Source: Salinibacillus kushneri (GTDB lineage Bacteria > Bacillota > Bacilli > Bacillales > Alkalibacillaceae). From it: 64,000 bases of DNA. Numbering within the stretch: position 1 is the first letter of the stretch; each line of letters opens with the position of its first letter. The DNA lies in contig NZ_FOHJ01000001.1 of assembly GCF_900111405.1 (NCBI RefSeq), forward strand, positions 186,001 through 250,000, in the 5' to 3' direction. Below are positions 8,188 through 21,523 of this stretch, piece after piece. Position numbers and translations under genes: made by a program. The notes under the pieces are model-generated. The model saw only the letters and a program-made list of their open reading frames with translations. It had not been told where the DNA came from and made no database searches.

Positions 8188-8379
8188 ATTATCACCTTCC
8201 TTTTGAAGGGGGAATGTTTATAAAAACATGTGCTTTTCTGCCTGTCCAGGTGCAGGATCTAGATGTAGCCGGAAAAAGTATTCCCGATATTGTGTAACCC
8301 AAAACGCGCTACTCTTATCCCGCTTGATTTGTTTGTCACACAACTTGTACAGAAGAGTAATAAGCCAATATAAACGATA

Positions 8380-8637
8380 CGAATGGCTTGAAGGACAATT
8401 TCCGTGGTTTTTACCGAGTTTGTGTCTTTCATTACTTATATGAAAGACATCCTGCTTGTGTTGCCCCGCTCTTTTGTCTTTCATAAAGCTTATGAAGGAC
8501 ATTTTATTTAAGTTATGGTTTCCTTTTGTCCTTCATAAACCTTCACAGAGGTCCCTAAAAATCTAATAGGTCGTCTTGAAAGACAATTCCCCTAGTTTTA
8601 ACCGAGTATTGGTCCTTTAGTTCCGATATGTTGGACA
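8380..8637. repeat. Intergenic array of 52-bp-period palindromic repeats (copy 1)
   Basis: Units contain TGTCTTTCAT or TGTCCTTCAT, a 7-8 base loop, and ATGAAAGACA or ATGAAGGACA, able to form a hairpin, separated by variable spacers. First arms start at 8423, 8475 and 8527 (exactly 52 apart). Second arms end at 8397, 8449, 8501 and 8553 (52 apart) and again at 8585 and 8637 (52 apart). The spacers after 8397 and 8585 resemble each other (both hold a TTTTACCGAGT-like stretch), suggesting an internal duplication. The array lies between est and rnr. A second array of the same kind is at 28880-29084. Confidence 0.8.
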
Positions 8638-8680
8638 TCTAAGTAACCAAATGTATGCTACTCTACGTATTCTGCATATG

Positions 8681-8816
8681 CGGTCAGACTCGCCTCCGCT
8701 TTTCTTTGTCCAGTTTGGGCTCCTAGGTCGTGGCGGACCTAAACCAAAGTTATTCCGTGTTGCCACTCCTTTGGCTTATACCGTCAGACCTGACCTGTCG
8801 TCACCGCTCTTCTTAC
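8681..8816. repeat. Long intergenic repeat, copy A
   Basis: This stretch (GGTCAGACTCGCC ... GCTCCTAGGTCGTGGCGGAC ... CTCTTCTTAC) is homologous to 29118-29268, sharing a GCTCCTAGGTC-TGGCGGAC core and CTTTTCT/TTCTTAC ends. It resembles the structured intergenic repeats common in Bacillaceae. In both places it follows the palindromic array on the same side and ends next to a gene's 3' end (here est). Confidence 0.7.
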
Positions 8817-9562
8817 TAGTATGTCCAATCCAGGGATTCTAGAAACTTATAAATGTCTTCATATAATTGTTCTTTTTCGTTTGATAGGGTGATGACATGG
8901 GTTGAGTCTTCATACCATTTGATTTGTTTTTCGTCGGTTTCTACTTTTTCATGAATGTAGTTGGCACTTTCCGGGTTAATCATTTCGTCTTTTCCGGCCT
9001 GGACGACAAATGTTGGTGTATAGATTTCATCAATATGATCATGAACGTCGGTTATAAATTCTCCAAGTTTTTCAAATGTATGTGTGGAATTTTCCATCAG
9101 CTGTTTGACTTCATCCGTAATTTGGTCTTTATCCTTTTCTTCCAATTGTTTATATTCTTTAGCAAACTGCTGAAAGCCTTTTGATAGCTGCGAGGTATTG
9201 TCAAAGAACATAGGGGCACACATTGGAACAACTCCCATAATGGGTTCGGAATAAGCGAGTTTCAATCCCATAACCCCTCCTAAGGACAACCCGGCAACAG
9301 CAATTTCATCATACCCCAATATACGTAAGTTATGCAGGGCCTGCTGTACATCCTCCCACCAATCATCTGTATCATACTTGATCAGCTCTTCAGGCGGGGC
9401 ACCGTGACCACGATAAATTGGAGCATGAGTAGTGTATCCCTTCTTTTGCAAGTAACGACCTAGCATACGCACATCAGCGGAATGTCCCGTAAACCCATGG
9501 AGTAATAAAACCGCACGTTTTCCACCTTCAAATGTAAAAGGTTCCGGTGTTTTAATTTTCAT
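8816..9562 (-). CDS. est: Carboxylesterase (Est30 type)
   Basis: A 248-residue alpha/beta-hydrolase matching the thermostable carboxylesterase Est30/YvaK. The oxyanion HGFTG (22-26), nucleophile elbow GLSLGG with Ser93, Asp192 and His222 are at the positions known for Est30 (94, 193, 223). Cytoplasmic, no signal peptide. The start at 9562 lies nine bases after GGAG; the ATG at 9571 directly abuts the binding site. Located between secG and rnr, its conserved place in Bacillus; physiological substrate unknown. Confidence 0.93.
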   Translation of the reverse strand: MKIKTPEPFTFEGGKRAVLLLHGFTGHSADVRMLGRYLQKKGYTTHAPIYRGHGAPPEELIKYDTDDWWEDVQQALHNLRILGYDEIAVAGLSLGGVMGLKLAYSEPIMGVVPMCAPMFFDNTSQLSKGFQQFAKEYKQLEEKDKDQITDEVKQLMENSTHTFEKLGEFITDVHDHIDEIYTPTFVVQAGKDEMINPESANYIHEKVETDEKQIKWYEDSTHVITLSNEKEQLYEDIYKFLESLDWTY

Positions 9563-9611
9563 GTTTGTCATCTCCTCTTATATAATGTTTACTTTAACAT
9601 TTTCTTCGCAC

Positions 9612-9640
9612 AAAAAAACAGCAAGTAATGCTTGCTGTTT
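9612..9640 (-). terminator. Terminator of secG
   Basis: AAACAGCAAG/CTTGCTGTTT stem followed by T7 on the minus strand; its first arm overlaps the secG stop codon. Confidence 0.85.
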
Positions 9641-9872
9641 ACTGAACAATATAGCCTAACGCAAATGTAATCACGAAAAAGAGAATCCCAGTCACAATGG
9701 TTGCACGGTGGAGAACCGCATCAATTCCACGTGCCTTTTGTTTACCAAACAACTGCTCAGCACCACCGGAAATCGCACCGGATAGACCAGCACTTTTTCC
9801 AGATTGTAATAATACGAGAACAATCATGATTATAGCGTCAACAACGAGCAACGTAACCAAAGTACCATACAT
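9639..9872 (-). CDS. secG: Preprotein translocase subunit SecG
   Basis: A 77-residue membrane protein with two hydrophobic helices (about 4-22 and 54-74) joined by the conserved loop [28 protein letters not shown]. SecG stimulates protein export through SecYE. The ATG at 9872 matches the family N-terminus ([11 protein letters not shown]); the GGAGG upstream is somewhat distant (about 12 bases). The frame is open further upstream but that extension is not SecG-like. Followed closely by its own terminator. Confidence 0.95.
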   Translation of the reverse strand: MYGTLVTLLVVDAIIMIVLVLLQSGKSAGLSGAISGGAEQLFGKQKARGIDAVLHRATIVTGILFFVITFALGYIVQ

Positions 9873-10293
9873 TTTATTTACTGCACCTCCAAATATAAAG
9901 CAGGACGATATGATATGAAATAAATGTGGTATAAAAGCCCTTATTCCCTGTCCATCATATAGTTTTGTATCTCTACTAAATGTAGCATAAAAAAATATAC
10001 GTAGCAAGGTGAAACCACAGAACCGAAAAATAGAACAAATGGTGAACAAAATGTCATTTTTTGAAGAAATTTAAGTAATTTTAATTGATATTCAGAACAG
10101 GCTTGCGATAAAATGATATAAGTAAATGCACGTTTGAAAACTGAATTCAATCTTCTCTTTCACATGGGTTTAGAGGAAAAATGAATAAGAATATTTATGC
10201 ATGAGTAGATGACACTAAAACTAGACCTAAATTTGTAGTCAAAATTGAATTCTGTAACAAACGGAAGAAACAAAGATATAGGAGGACAACACA
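9873..10293. other. Divergent intergenic region secG / ptsH
   Basis: About 420 AT-rich bp between divergently transcribed secG and ptsHI. A reasonable sigma-A promoter for ptsHI is TTGATA (10085-10090), 18-bp spacer, TAAAAT (10109-10114). Open frames here are short and lack family features. No cre box was seen. Confidence 0.45.
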
Positions 10294-10560
10294 ATGGTAG
10301 AAAAAACTTTTAAAATCACTGCATCTGAAGGTGTTCATGCTCGCCCTGCAACTCTTTTAGTACAAAATGCAGGTAAATTCAATGCTGATATAAATATGGT
10401 ATACAATGACAAGACGGTTAATTTAAAGTCCATTATGGGGATTATGTCTCTAGGTATCCCAAGTGGCGCAGAAGTAAAAATTACAGCTGAGGGGAACGAT
10501 GAAGAAGAAGCACTTAATGCATTAGCTGACGTGATGAAAAACGAAAACCTGGGGGAGTAA
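10294..10560 (+). CDS. ptsH: Phosphocarrier protein HPr
   Basis: An 88-residue HPr. His15 in GVHARPA receives phosphate from enzyme I and passes it to sugar-specific EIIA domains (here including TreP, and DhaM for dihydroxyacetone). Ser46 in LKSIMG is the target of HPr kinase, encoded in this window at 44607-45545, and Ser-P HPr is the CcpA co-repressor. AGGAGG precedes the ATG. Four bases separate it from ptsI, forming the classic ptsHI operon. Confidence 0.98.
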   Translation: MVEKTFKITASEGVHARPATLLVQNAGKFNADINMVYNDKTVNLKSIMGIMSLGIPSGAEVKITAEGNDEEEALNALADVMKNENLGE

Positions 10561-10564
10561 TTTT

Positions 10565-12283
10565 ATGAGTCAATTAACAGGCATTGCAGCCTCTAACGGG
10601 ATTGCAATTGCAAAGGCTTACCGATTAGAAACTCCGGATCTATCGTTTGAAACGAAAAAGGATCAAAATCCTGAAGAGGAGATTAAACGATTAGAATCCG
10701 CAATTGAAACATCAAAATCTGAGTTGGAGAAAATCAAAGCTCACACTCAGGAAAAGATGGGCGATGAGCATGCAGAAATTTTTTCCGCTCACCTGCTCGT
10801 TTTGAGTGATCCTGAATTAATTCAGCCAATTGAAGATAAAATTAAATCAGACCAAATCAATGCTGAAGCAGCTTTAGATGAAACAGCAAACATGTTTATT
10901 ACCATGTTTGAAAATATGGATAATGAGTACATGCGTGAACGTGCAGCCGATATTCGTGACGTGACTAAGCGTGTTATGGCTCACTTACTCGAAAGACCAT
11001 TTCCTAATCCAGCCCTTATCAACGAAGAAGTGGTCGTTGTTGCACAGGATTTAACACCATCTGATACAGCTCAATTGAACAAGCAGTTTGTTCAGGGATT
11101 CACAACAGATGTGGGAGGACGTACTTCTCACTCTGCCATTATGGCTAGATCCCTGGAAATTCCAGCTGTCGTAGGAGCAAAATCCGTAACTCAGGATATT
11201 AAAGATGGGGATATCATCATCATTGATGGTCTTGATGGGAAAGTGTTGATTAATCCAAGTGATGATGAGCGTAAAACATATGAACAAAAGCAAGCTCAGT
11301 TTGAAGAGCAAAAAGCAGAATGGGCTAAATTAAAAGACGAGCCTTCTGTAACCGCTGACCAAAAACACGTAGAATTAGTTGCAAACATTGGTACACCTGA
11401 TGATGTTGACGGGGTTTTACGTAATGGCGGCGAGGGTGTTGGTCTATACCGTACAGAATTCCTGTATATGGGTAAAAGCAGCCTGCCTACAGAAGATGAA
11501 CAATATGATGCCTATAAAGAAGTACTAGAAGGGGTAGGAAGTGACAAGCCTGTTGTTGTTCGTACCCTTGATATTGGTGGAGATAAAGAGCTTGATTATC
11601 TCGACTTGCCTAAAGAATTGAACCCATTCCTAGGATTCAGAGCGATTCGCTTCTGTTTAGAACGTGATGATATTTTCCGTACTCAATTACGTGCCTTATT
11701 ACGTGCAAGTGTCCATGGTAACTTGAAGATTATGTTCCCGATGGTTGCTACGATTTCTGAATTTAAGCAGGCAAAGGCCATTCTTCTTGAAGAAAAAGAG
11801 AACTTGAAGCAAGAAGGCATAGAAGTTTCTGAAAATATTGAAGTGGGGATTATGGTCGAAATTCCTTCTACTGCTGTTATTGCAAAACAATTTGCAAAAG
11901 AAGTGGACTTTTTCAGTATTGGAACAAATGACTTAATTCAATACACTATGGCAGCCGACCGTATGAATGAAAAAGTATCATACTTATATCAACCATATCA
12001 CCCAGCCATTTTAAACCTAGTAAACAATGTCATCGAAGCTGCTCATGCAGAAGGTAAATGGGCTGGTATGTGCGGTGAAATGGCTGGAGATCCAGTTGCG
12101 ATTCCAATTCTATTAGGCTTAGGTCTAGATGAATTCAGTATGAGTGCAACTTCCATCTTACCAGCACGCTCTCAGCTTCTTAAGCTATCTAAAGATGAAA
12201 TTGCATCACATAAAGATGAAATCTTATCTAAATCAACTGCAGAAGAAGTAGTTGAGTTTGTTAAGGAAATTACGGAATCATAA
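10565..12283 (+). CDS. ptsI: PTS enzyme I
   Basis: A 572-residue phosphoenolpyruvate-protein phosphotransferase that starts the PTS phosphate relay. The phosphorylated His189 sits in [12 protein letters not shown]; the PEP-binding barrel carries [23 protein letters not shown] and the C-terminal [15 protein letters not shown] before the ATG overlaps the end of ptsH, indicating coupled translation. A terminator follows. Confidence 0.98.
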   Translation: MSQLTGIAASNGIAIAKAYRLETPDLSFETKKDQNPEEEIKRLESAIETSKSELEKIKAHTQEKMGDEHAEIFSAHLLVLSDPELIQPIEDKIKSDQINAEAALDETANMFITMFENMDNEYMRERAADIRDVTKRVMAHLLERPFPNPALINEEVVVVAQDLTPSDTAQLNKQFVQGFTTDVGGRTSHSAIMARSLEIPAVVGAKSVTQDIKDGDIIIIDGLDGKVLINPSDDERKTYEQKQAQFEEQKAEWAKLKDEPSVTADQKHVELVANIGTPDDVDGVLRNGGEGVGLYRTEFLYMGKSSLPTEDEQYDAYKEVLEGVGSDKPVVVRTLDIGGDKELDYLDLPKELNPFLGFRAIRFCLERDDIFRTQLRALLRASVHGNLKIMFPMVATISEFKQAKAILLEEKENLKQEGIEVSENIEVGIMVEIPSTAVIAKQFAKEVDFFSIGTNDLIQYTMAADRMNEKVSYLYQPYHPAILNLVNNVIEAAHAEGKWAGMCGEMAGDPVAIPILLGLGLDEFSMSATSILPARSQLLKLSKDEIASHKDEILSKSTAEEVVEFVKEITES

Positions 12284-12292
12284 AAATATATG

Positions 12293-12324
12293 AAGCCGGC
12301 AGATGAGATTCTGTCGGCTTTTTT
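12293..12324 (+). terminator. Terminator of ptsHI
   Basis: AAGCCGGCAGA/TCTGTCGGCTT stem followed by TTTTT. Confidence 0.9.
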
Positions 12325-12481
12325 ATATGGACTTATAGTAAATTTTAGTCTTTTATCAATTTTACAGAAAGAACCTGTTTTCAATAGATATATAAACGCT
12401 GTTCGTTAATTCATTTTATAAATTTGTCATGTGAATGCTGAGGTAAATGATGAACAAAAAGCTATATCATTCAGCAATAGT

Positions 12482-12511
12482 AAAAAACGGCACCCAATGG
12501 GATGCCGTTTT
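12482..12511 (-). terminator. Terminator of the glycolytic operon
   Basis: AAACGGCA/TGCCGTTT stem with T6 on the minus strand, 16 bp after the eno stop. Confidence 0.88.
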
Positions 12512-12526
12512 ATCTTAAAACTATAC

Positions 12527-13873
<1,347 letters not shown>

Positions 13874-13905
13874 TTACATTCCTGCTTAACCTGGGATGCT
13901 TACCC

Positions 13906-16210
<2,305 letters not shown>

Positions 16211-16237
16211 TCATCAGTAAATTCGTTTCAAATCCTG

Positions 16238-17422
16238 TTATTCTTTATCATTCAAGGCAGCTACCCCTGGAAGTACTTTACCTTCCATAAATTCTAGAGA
16301 TGCTCCGCCACCAGTTGAGATATGATCCATCTGATCAGCTTTTCCAAACTTTTCTACGGCTGCTGCTGAGTCTCCGCCACCTATAACTGTATAGCCTTCT
16401 GTCTGGGCGAGTGATTCGGCAACGGATTTTGTACCATTAGAGAATAATTCAAGCTCAAACACACCCATAGGTCCATTCCAGATGACAAGTTTGGAATCTT
16501 TCACAACTTGATCATATTTCTTTCTTGTTTCTGGTCCAATATCGAGACCTTCCCAATCGGATGGGATTTCATCAATAGAAACAATTTGGGTGTTCGCCTC
16601 TTCAGAAAAATCATCAGCTACAACAATATCGATTGGCAGATATAAATGAACGCCTTTTTCTTCCGCTTTCTTCATAAAGTCCTTCGCCATATCTATTTTG
16701 TCTTCTTCTAGTAATGATTTTCCGATTTCATAGCCTTTTGCTTTAATAAATGTATAAGCCAGGCCTCCACCAAGAATCAAATTATCCGCTTTATCAATTA
16801 GATGATCGATAACCCCAATTTTATCCTTAACTTTTGCCCCGCCAATAATGGCTGTGAATGGGCGATCTGGGTTTTCCAATGCATTTCCTAGTACTTCTAA
16901 TTCTTTTTCCATGAGAAATCCGGCTACTGCTGGCAGGTATTGAGCAATTCCTTCTGTTGAAGCGTGGGCACGATGAGCGGCACCAAATGCGTCGTTCACA
17001 TATAAATCAGCTAAATCAGCAAATGCCTTTGCAAGTTCAGGGTCATTTTTCTTTTCTCCTGCTTCAAAGCGTACATTTTCAAGAAGAACAACATCTCCAT
17101 TTTCCATTTCGCTAATCGCCTGATTTACTTCTTCACCATAAACCTGATCTGTCTTCGTTACCGGCTTATTTAAACGGTCACTTAATGTTTGAGCAACAGC
17201 ATCCAGGCGTAATTCATCTACGACTCCACCTTTGGGACGTCCCAGGTGACTGGCCAAAATCACTTTAGCCCCGTTACCAACTAAAAAATCGATGGTTGGT
17301 AAAGCTGCTTTTATTCTCGTTTCATCCGTAATTTCACCGTTATCCATCGGTACGTTAAAGTCGACACGGCAAAAAACTTTTTTCCCTTTCACATCAACAT
17401 CACGGATTGTCTGCTTTTTCAT
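16238..17422 (-). CDS. pgk: Phosphoglycerate kinase
   Basis: A 394-residue PGK. Substrate motifs [19 protein letters not shown] and the nucleotide-domain stretches [25 protein letters not shown] and the C-terminal [11 protein letters not shown] with [13 protein letters not shown] are all intact. AAAGGAGGG precedes the ATG. It follows gap after a 142-bp gap that contains an unusual purine/pyrimidine hairpin (17486-17516). Confidence 0.98.
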   Translation of the reverse strand: MKKQTIRDVDVKGKKVFCRVDFNVPMDNGEITDETRIKAALPTIDFLVGNGAKVILASHLGRPKGGVVDELRLDAVAQTLSDRLNKPVTKTDQVYGEEVNQAISEMENGDVVLLENVRFEAGEKKNDPELAKAFADLADLYVNDAFGAAHRAHASTEGIAQYLPAVAGFLMEKELEVLGNALENPDRPFTAIIGGAKVKDKIGVIDHLIDKADNLILGGGLAYTFIKAKGYEIGKSLLEEDKIDMAKDFMKKAEEKGVHLYLPIDIVVADDFSEEANTQIVSIDEIPSDWEGLDIGPETRKKYDQVVKDSKLVIWNGPMGVFELELFSNGTKSVAESLAQTEGYTVIGGGDSAAAVEKFGKADQMDHISTGGGASLEFMEGKVLPGVAALNDKE

Positions 17423-17485
17423 GACAATGCCCTCCTTTGTTGAGCAATATGTATCTTAGATTACAAACATAATGAAAAACACCAC

Positions 17486-17516
17486 AAGGAGGAGGGTGTT
17501 TCCCTTCCTCCTCCTT
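17486..17516 (-). other. Perfect hairpin of SD-like sequence between gap and pgk
   Basis: AAGGAGGAGG and its exact complement CCTCCTCCTT flank an 11-base loop. No T run follows on either strand, so it is not a normal terminator. It may be an mRNA processing or stability element, or a partial attenuator, in the intercistronic region. The pgk ribosome binding site is separate, about 55 bp downstream. Confidence 0.6.
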
Positions 17517-17564
17517 ATGTGTTCTATATCCTGTTAGGAGAGGTTGTTTTTTCCTCTTTTCGTA

Positions 17565-18569
17565 TTATAGACCTTTGTTAGCAATATATGCAGCTAGGTC
17601 TACACAACGGTTGGAGTAGCCAGATTCGTTGTCATACCATGAGATCACTTTAACCATGTTATCTTCAAGTACTTGAGTTGTTAGAGCATCGATTGTAGAA
17701 GAAGCTGTATTTCCGTTATAGTCACGGGAAACTAAAGGCTCATCAGAGTATCCAAGGATTCCTTTCAATTCACCTTCAGCAGCTTCTTTAAGAGCAGCAT
17801 TCACATCTTCTGCTGTTACATTTTCATCTAGCTCTGCTACTAAGTCAACAAGAGAAACGTTTGGTGTTGGAACACGCATGGCCATACCATTTAGTTTTCC
17901 TTCAAGTTCAGGAAGTACTAAGGAAACAGCTTTTGCTGCACCAGTTGTAGTTGGGATAATGTTTTCTCCTGCTGCACGTGCACGACGGTAATCTTTATGT
18001 GGTAAGTCAAGAATTTGCTGATCATTTGTATATGAGTGAACAGTTGTCATTAATCCACGCTTAATTCCAAATTTGTCATTTAACACTTTAGCAAATGGTG
18101 CTAAGCAGTTTGTTGTACAAGATGCATTGGAAAGTACGTGATGACTTTCTGGATCGTATTGATCTTCGTTAACACCCATAACGACTGTTAGATCCTCTTG
18201 CTTAGCTGGAGCAGAGATAATTACTTTCTTTGCACCTGCATCAAGGTGTTTCTTCGCATCATCACGTTGTGTGAAGCGACCTGTAGATTCAATTACGATT
18301 TCAACTCCTAAATCGCCCCATCCTAAGTTAGCTGGATCTCTTTCAGATAGTACTTGAATCGTTTTACCACCAACAACCAGGTTTTCTCCATCAACGCTTA
18401 CTTCCTGGTCAAGCTTGCCATGAACAGTATCATATTGTAGAAGATGTGCTAGCATATTAGCATCAGTAAGGTCGTTGATTGCTACAACCTCTACATCATT
18501 GTTATTAAGTGCTGCACGGAATACGTTACGACCAATACGGCCAAAACCATTAATACCTACTTTTACCAT
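17565..18569 (-). CDS. gap: Glyceraldehyde-3-phosphate dehydrogenase (glycolytic, NAD)
   Basis: A 334-residue GAPDH. The Rossmann start VGINGFGRIGRN, Asp33 (NDLTD) favouring NAD over NADP, and catalytic Cys151 in SNASCTTNCLAP are present. Position right after cggR marks it as GapA, the glycolytic form. AAGGAGGAATTATAA precedes the ATG. Expression is set by CggR at the operator upstream of cggR. Confidence 0.98.
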   Translation of the reverse strand: MVKVGINGFGRIGRNVFRAALNNNDVEVVAINDLTDANMLAHLLQYDTVHGKLDQEVSVDGENLVVGGKTIQVLSERDPANLGWGDLGVEIVIESTGRFTQRDDAKKHLDAGAKKVIISAPAKQEDLTVVMGVNEDQYDPESHHVLSNASCTTNCLAPFAKVLNDKFGIKRGLMTTVHSYTNDQQILDLPHKDYRRARAAGENIIPTTTGAAKAVSLVLPELEGKLNGMAMRVPTPNVSLVDLVAELDENVTAEDVNAALKEAAEGELKGILGYSDEPLVSRDYNGNTASSTIDALTTQVLEDNMVKVISWYDNESGYSNRCVDLAAYIANKGL

Positions 18570-18615
18570 TTATAATTCCTCCTTAGAATTTTAAATCCTT
18601 TTTTATATGAAAGGG

Positions 18616-19632
18616 TTACCCCTTTACTAACTTTTCTGCCGCAGCTTCATCAGTAATTAATACATTACTTCGGCCTTGTTTGAAATAAGATTCAATAGCA
18701 TCTGCTTTCGATGTACCACCTGCTACAGCAATGACTTGTTTTATCTTTTGCAAATCCTCCATTTGCAATCCAACTGTCCGTACTTTGTGTACAATTTTTC
18801 CGGATTTATCAAAATAATATCCAAAGGCTTCACCTACACCATGATCTTCCTTGATTCTTTTCAACTGGTCTTCAGGTGTTTTTCTTCTTTCGGCCATGGT
18901 TAGTGCCTCACCAATACCGTGTAACACAATATCGGCATGTTGAATTTCGTTGGATATCTCTTTTACAGCTGGTTCCTCGATTATGGATTGATAGGCTTTT
19001 TCACTTATAGGATCTGGTACATAAAGAAGTCGATATTCACCTTGGGCTTTATTAGCCATCTGTGCGCAAATGGTATTGGCCTGATTCTCCAACTGCTCAC
19101 CAAGACCACCACGTGAAGGAACAAACAAGCAATTCTTTTTGTTTAAAGGAGTCATGGATTCAGCTACAAGCGACATCGTACTTCCACCAGTCACCGCAAT
19201 TGTCATATTATCTTCCAGGACACCTTTTAAATAGGAAACACAAGCTTTTCCTAACTCTTGTTTTACCCTTCTTTCATCATCACTATTACCGGGGACTACG
19301 ATTACTTTCTCAAGCTGAAACTTTTCTTTCACTTGATTCTCAAGCACTTTTAAGCCGGAAATTTCCTGCATAAGCTGCTCCAATTGCTCTGTAACCTTAG
19401 AACCCTCCGTTGTCATATGTATTCCCTTTGAAGTAATCTCCACAAAGCCCTGCTGCTGGAAAAATTCAACTTCTCCACGCACGAGTCGCTCCGCAAGCTT
19501 AGCCTGCTCAGCTAAACTTCTGCGACCAATGGGCTGAAGTAACTGAATACTTTTCAATAAATTTGTGCGACGTTCCATAAATTCCATTACTTCAGGGAAA
19601 ACTTTTTGTTGTAAAGATATCAGGTCTTTCAT
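18616..19632 (-). CDS. cggR: Central glycolytic genes regulator CggR
   Basis: A 338-residue SorC/DeoR-type repressor: N-terminal winged helix (about 20-85; SLAEQAKLAERLVRGEVEFFQQQGF) and a C-terminal sugar-phosphate-binding domain with VTGGSTMSLVAE and AVAGGTSKADAIES. Fructose-1,6-bisphosphate releases it from DNA in B. subtilis. First gene of the glycolytic operon, with its two-repeat operator at 19659-19694. Stop and gap start are 46 bp apart. Confidence 0.97.
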   Translation of the reverse strand: MKDLISLQQKVFPEVMEFMERRTNLLKSIQLLQPIGRRSLAEQAKLAERLVRGEVEFFQQQGFVEITSKGIHMTTEGSKVTEQLEQLMQEISGLKVLENQVKEKFQLEKVIVVPGNSDDERRVKQELGKACVSYLKGVLEDNMTIAVTGGSTMSLVAESMTPLNKKNCLFVPSRGGLGEQLENQANTICAQMANKAQGEYRLLYVPDPISEKAYQSIIEEPAVKEISNEIQHADIVLHGIGEALTMAERRKTPEDQLKRIKEDHGVGEAFGYYFDKSGKIVHKVRTVGLQMEDLQKIKQVIAVAGGTSKADAIESYFKQGRSNVLITDEAAAEKLVKG

Positions 19633-19658
19633 AAAAAAGCCCCTTTAGAATCTTTTTG

Positions 19659-19694
19659 GGATTATTCCGTCCCAGTGTGGACTATTTTGTCCCG
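19659..19694 (-). promoter_or_regulatory. CggR operator (two direct repeats)
   Basis: On the minus strand CGGGACAAAATAGTCC (19679-19694) and TGGGACGGAATAATCC (19659-19674) are direct repeats exactly 20 bp apart, matching the GGGAC-N6-GTCC type of the known B. subtilis CggR operator. They lie 27 bp upstream of cggR. Confidence 0.88.
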
Positions 19695-19760
19695 ATTGGT
19701 GTAAAAAAATACATCAACTTCTTCACTATTTATTTTATCAATCCGTAATCTAGTATGCAA

Positions 19761-20009
19761 TTATCTTAGCTTTTTGTCAAAAACTTTTCTTATTTGTTGA
19801 AAATTCATTTGTGATCCATCGATTTCTTCTTCATCAACCTGAATAACCGGGATAGAAATCTGGTATTTCTCAAGGAGTTCATCATCCTGGTAAATGTCCT
19901 TCTCCTCGATATCAAAATCATACTCCTCTTGTAAAAGCATCAATAAACCTCTGGCTTCATCACAGAGAGGGCACTGCTCTTTCGTATAAAATATAATGTT
20001 TTTACTCAT
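19761..20009 (-). CDS. Glutaredoxin-like thiol-disulfide protein
   Basis: An 82-residue thioredoxin-fold protein with the N-terminal active site CPLC (TKEQCPLCDEA) and a cis-proline region (ISIPVIQVDEEEIDG). Family: glutaredoxin-like DUF836. It overlaps sigL by 8 bp and precedes the cggR operon, a conserved arrangement in several bacilli. Substrate unknown. Confidence 0.85.
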   Translation of the reverse strand: MSKNIIFYTKEQCPLCDEARGLLMLLQEEYDFDIEEKDIYQDDELLEKYQISIPVIQVDEEEIDGSQMNFQQIRKVFDKKLR

Positions 20010-21300
20010 TATGCATTCTCCTTTTTCGTCTGTTGGATGAAGGCAGTTTAAGCTCCAAACGATATTTAGCTACCGTACGCCTGGAAATTTCGATGTGAAA
20101 CTCATGTTTTAGTAGCTCAGAAATTTTCTGATCTGATAAAGGCTTTTGCTTATCCTCATAATCAATCATTTCCTTTATTAATATCTTTATAGCATAAGCA
20201 CTAATTTCCCCTGTGTTTGACTTGAGTCCAGACTGAAAGAAAAACTTTACAGGAAAGACTCCGTGTGGTGTTTGTAAATACTTTTCCTTCACGGCTCGAC
20301 TAACAGTGGACACGTGCAAGTTCAGTTCTTCTGCTATTTCTCTAAGAACTAAAGGCTTTAAACGTTCTGGTCCTTGATCAAAAAATAATATCTGGTGTTT
20401 CACAATGGCTGCAAAAACCCTCTCCAGACTATCCGAGCGCTGTATTAAGGCTTTTTGCAGCCATTTTCCCTGTTGGGTATACTTTTGAAAAAATTCCTTT
20501 TCCTCCTGGCTCAGGTCATTTTGATTTAAAGAATAATCATAAATAGTAACAGAAGGTCTGTTCCATTTGGTTAACGCAACCTTCCAAGTCCCTTCACTTT
20601 GATATACCTCTCCATCTGGAATAATAGTAGATGATGTTCTGCCAGCAACTAATATACCTGGTTTTGGATATAACGCCTGAATATCCTGAATCGCCTCTTT
20701 AATTTCCTTTTCAGAAACGCCATATTCAAGCACCATTTCCTCTATTCGATAATCAGCCACCCATTCCAAATGGTTTGTTACGATGTCAATCGCCAAGTGA
20801 TTGGGGACAGGCTTGCGACGAAGCTGGAGAGCTAAGCATTCCTGCAGAGTTCTCGCGCCAATTCCAGCTGGTTCCAGGCTTTGAATAAGCTCCAAAGCCT
20901 CTTCAATCATTTCTTCGCCCGTATGAAAAGCTAATTGCCAATCCGTTAAAGCAACGGTTAAATAACCATTTTCATCTAAAGAATCAATACCAAACTCCAC
21001 TATTTCCCTGAATGAGGGAGACAAGTCTTTATCGATTAATTGCTCTTTCATATAATCAGCCAGATCCTGTTCTTCATCAATCCAAAAGCTTTCATCAAAT
21101 CCCATTCCTTGTTTCGGACGTGTATAATCTGATGTAAAGCTCTCTGTTTCTATTTCAATAAGGGGGTTTTCCTTCATTTGCTCTTCCAGAAATTGCTGCA
21201 ACTGAAATCCATTGTATTGGAGGATTTCAATTGCCTGCCCGAGCTGCTGGGTCAACTTCCAGGTCAGCTTTTGTTCCTGGGTTAATTTTGGCTTCATCAT
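20002..21300 (-). CDS. sigL: RNA polymerase sigma-54 factor SigL
   Basis: A 432-residue RpoN-type sigma factor. The glutamine-rich region I (LTQQLGQAIEILQYNGFQLQQFLEEQ), the central core-binding part, a helix-turn-helix (REIAEELNLHVSTVSRAV) and the C-terminal RpoN box (ISRRTVAKYR) that reads the -24 element are intact. In B. subtilis SigL drives levanase and amino-acid catabolic operons and needs an enhancer-binding activator; no such activator is in this window. Start is one of two adjacent ATGs after GGGGGGAT. Confidence 0.96.
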   Translation of the reverse strand: MMKPKLTQEQKLTWKLTQQLGQAIEILQYNGFQLQQFLEEQMKENPLIEIETESFTSDYTRPKQGMGFDESFWIDEEQDLADYMKEQLIDKDLSPSFREIVEFGIDSLDENGYLTVALTDWQLAFHTGEEMIEEALELIQSLEPAGIGARTLQECLALQLRRKPVPNHLAIDIVTNHLEWVADYRIEEMVLEYGVSEKEIKEAIQDIQALYPKPGILVAGRTSSTIIPDGEVYQSEGTWKVALTKWNRPSVTIYDYSLNQNDLSQEEKEFFQKYTQQGKWLQKALIQRSDSLERVFAAIVKHQILFFDQGPERLKPLVLREIAEELNLHVSTVSRAVKEKYLQTPHGVFPVKFFFQSGLKSNTGEISAYAIKILIKEMIDYEDKQKPLSDQKISELLKHEFHIEISRRTVAKYRLELKLPSSNRRKRRMHNE

Positions 21301-21401
21301 TATCCCCCCTCTAAAGAATAAAAATTTATGACTACATTAAGTATAACAAAAAGTTTAGCCTTCAAAGAGAAAAAATAAGTATAAAAATTCGACTGGATAA
21401 C

Positions 21402-21439
21402 AAAAAAAGAGGCTGATTCAAAACTTTGAATCAGCCTCT
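21402..21439 (-). terminator. Strong terminator downstream of the coiled-coil pseudogene
   Basis: A 15-bp perfect stem (arms 21408-21422 and 21425-21439) with a two-base loop and T7 on the minus strand. Confidence 0.88.
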
Positions 21440-21523
21440 ATATAACTTATATTTGTATAAGGGATTTTTAAACTTTTTTTATGTAAAAGACAGCTTACTC
21501 AAAACGAGTGCTGCCTTTTTTAT

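Noticed and set aside
8218-8502. Open frames across the est-rnr spacer
   Set aside because: They run through the palindromic repeat array and show no protein-like conservation.
9941-10150. Upstream open frame before secG
   Set aside because: No ribosome binding site, odd composition, overlaps the divergent promoter region.
21481-21520. Plus-strand terminator GACAGC...GCTGCCTTTTTT
   Set aside because: The stem is imperfect and no plus-strand gene lies upstream; it probably has no role.
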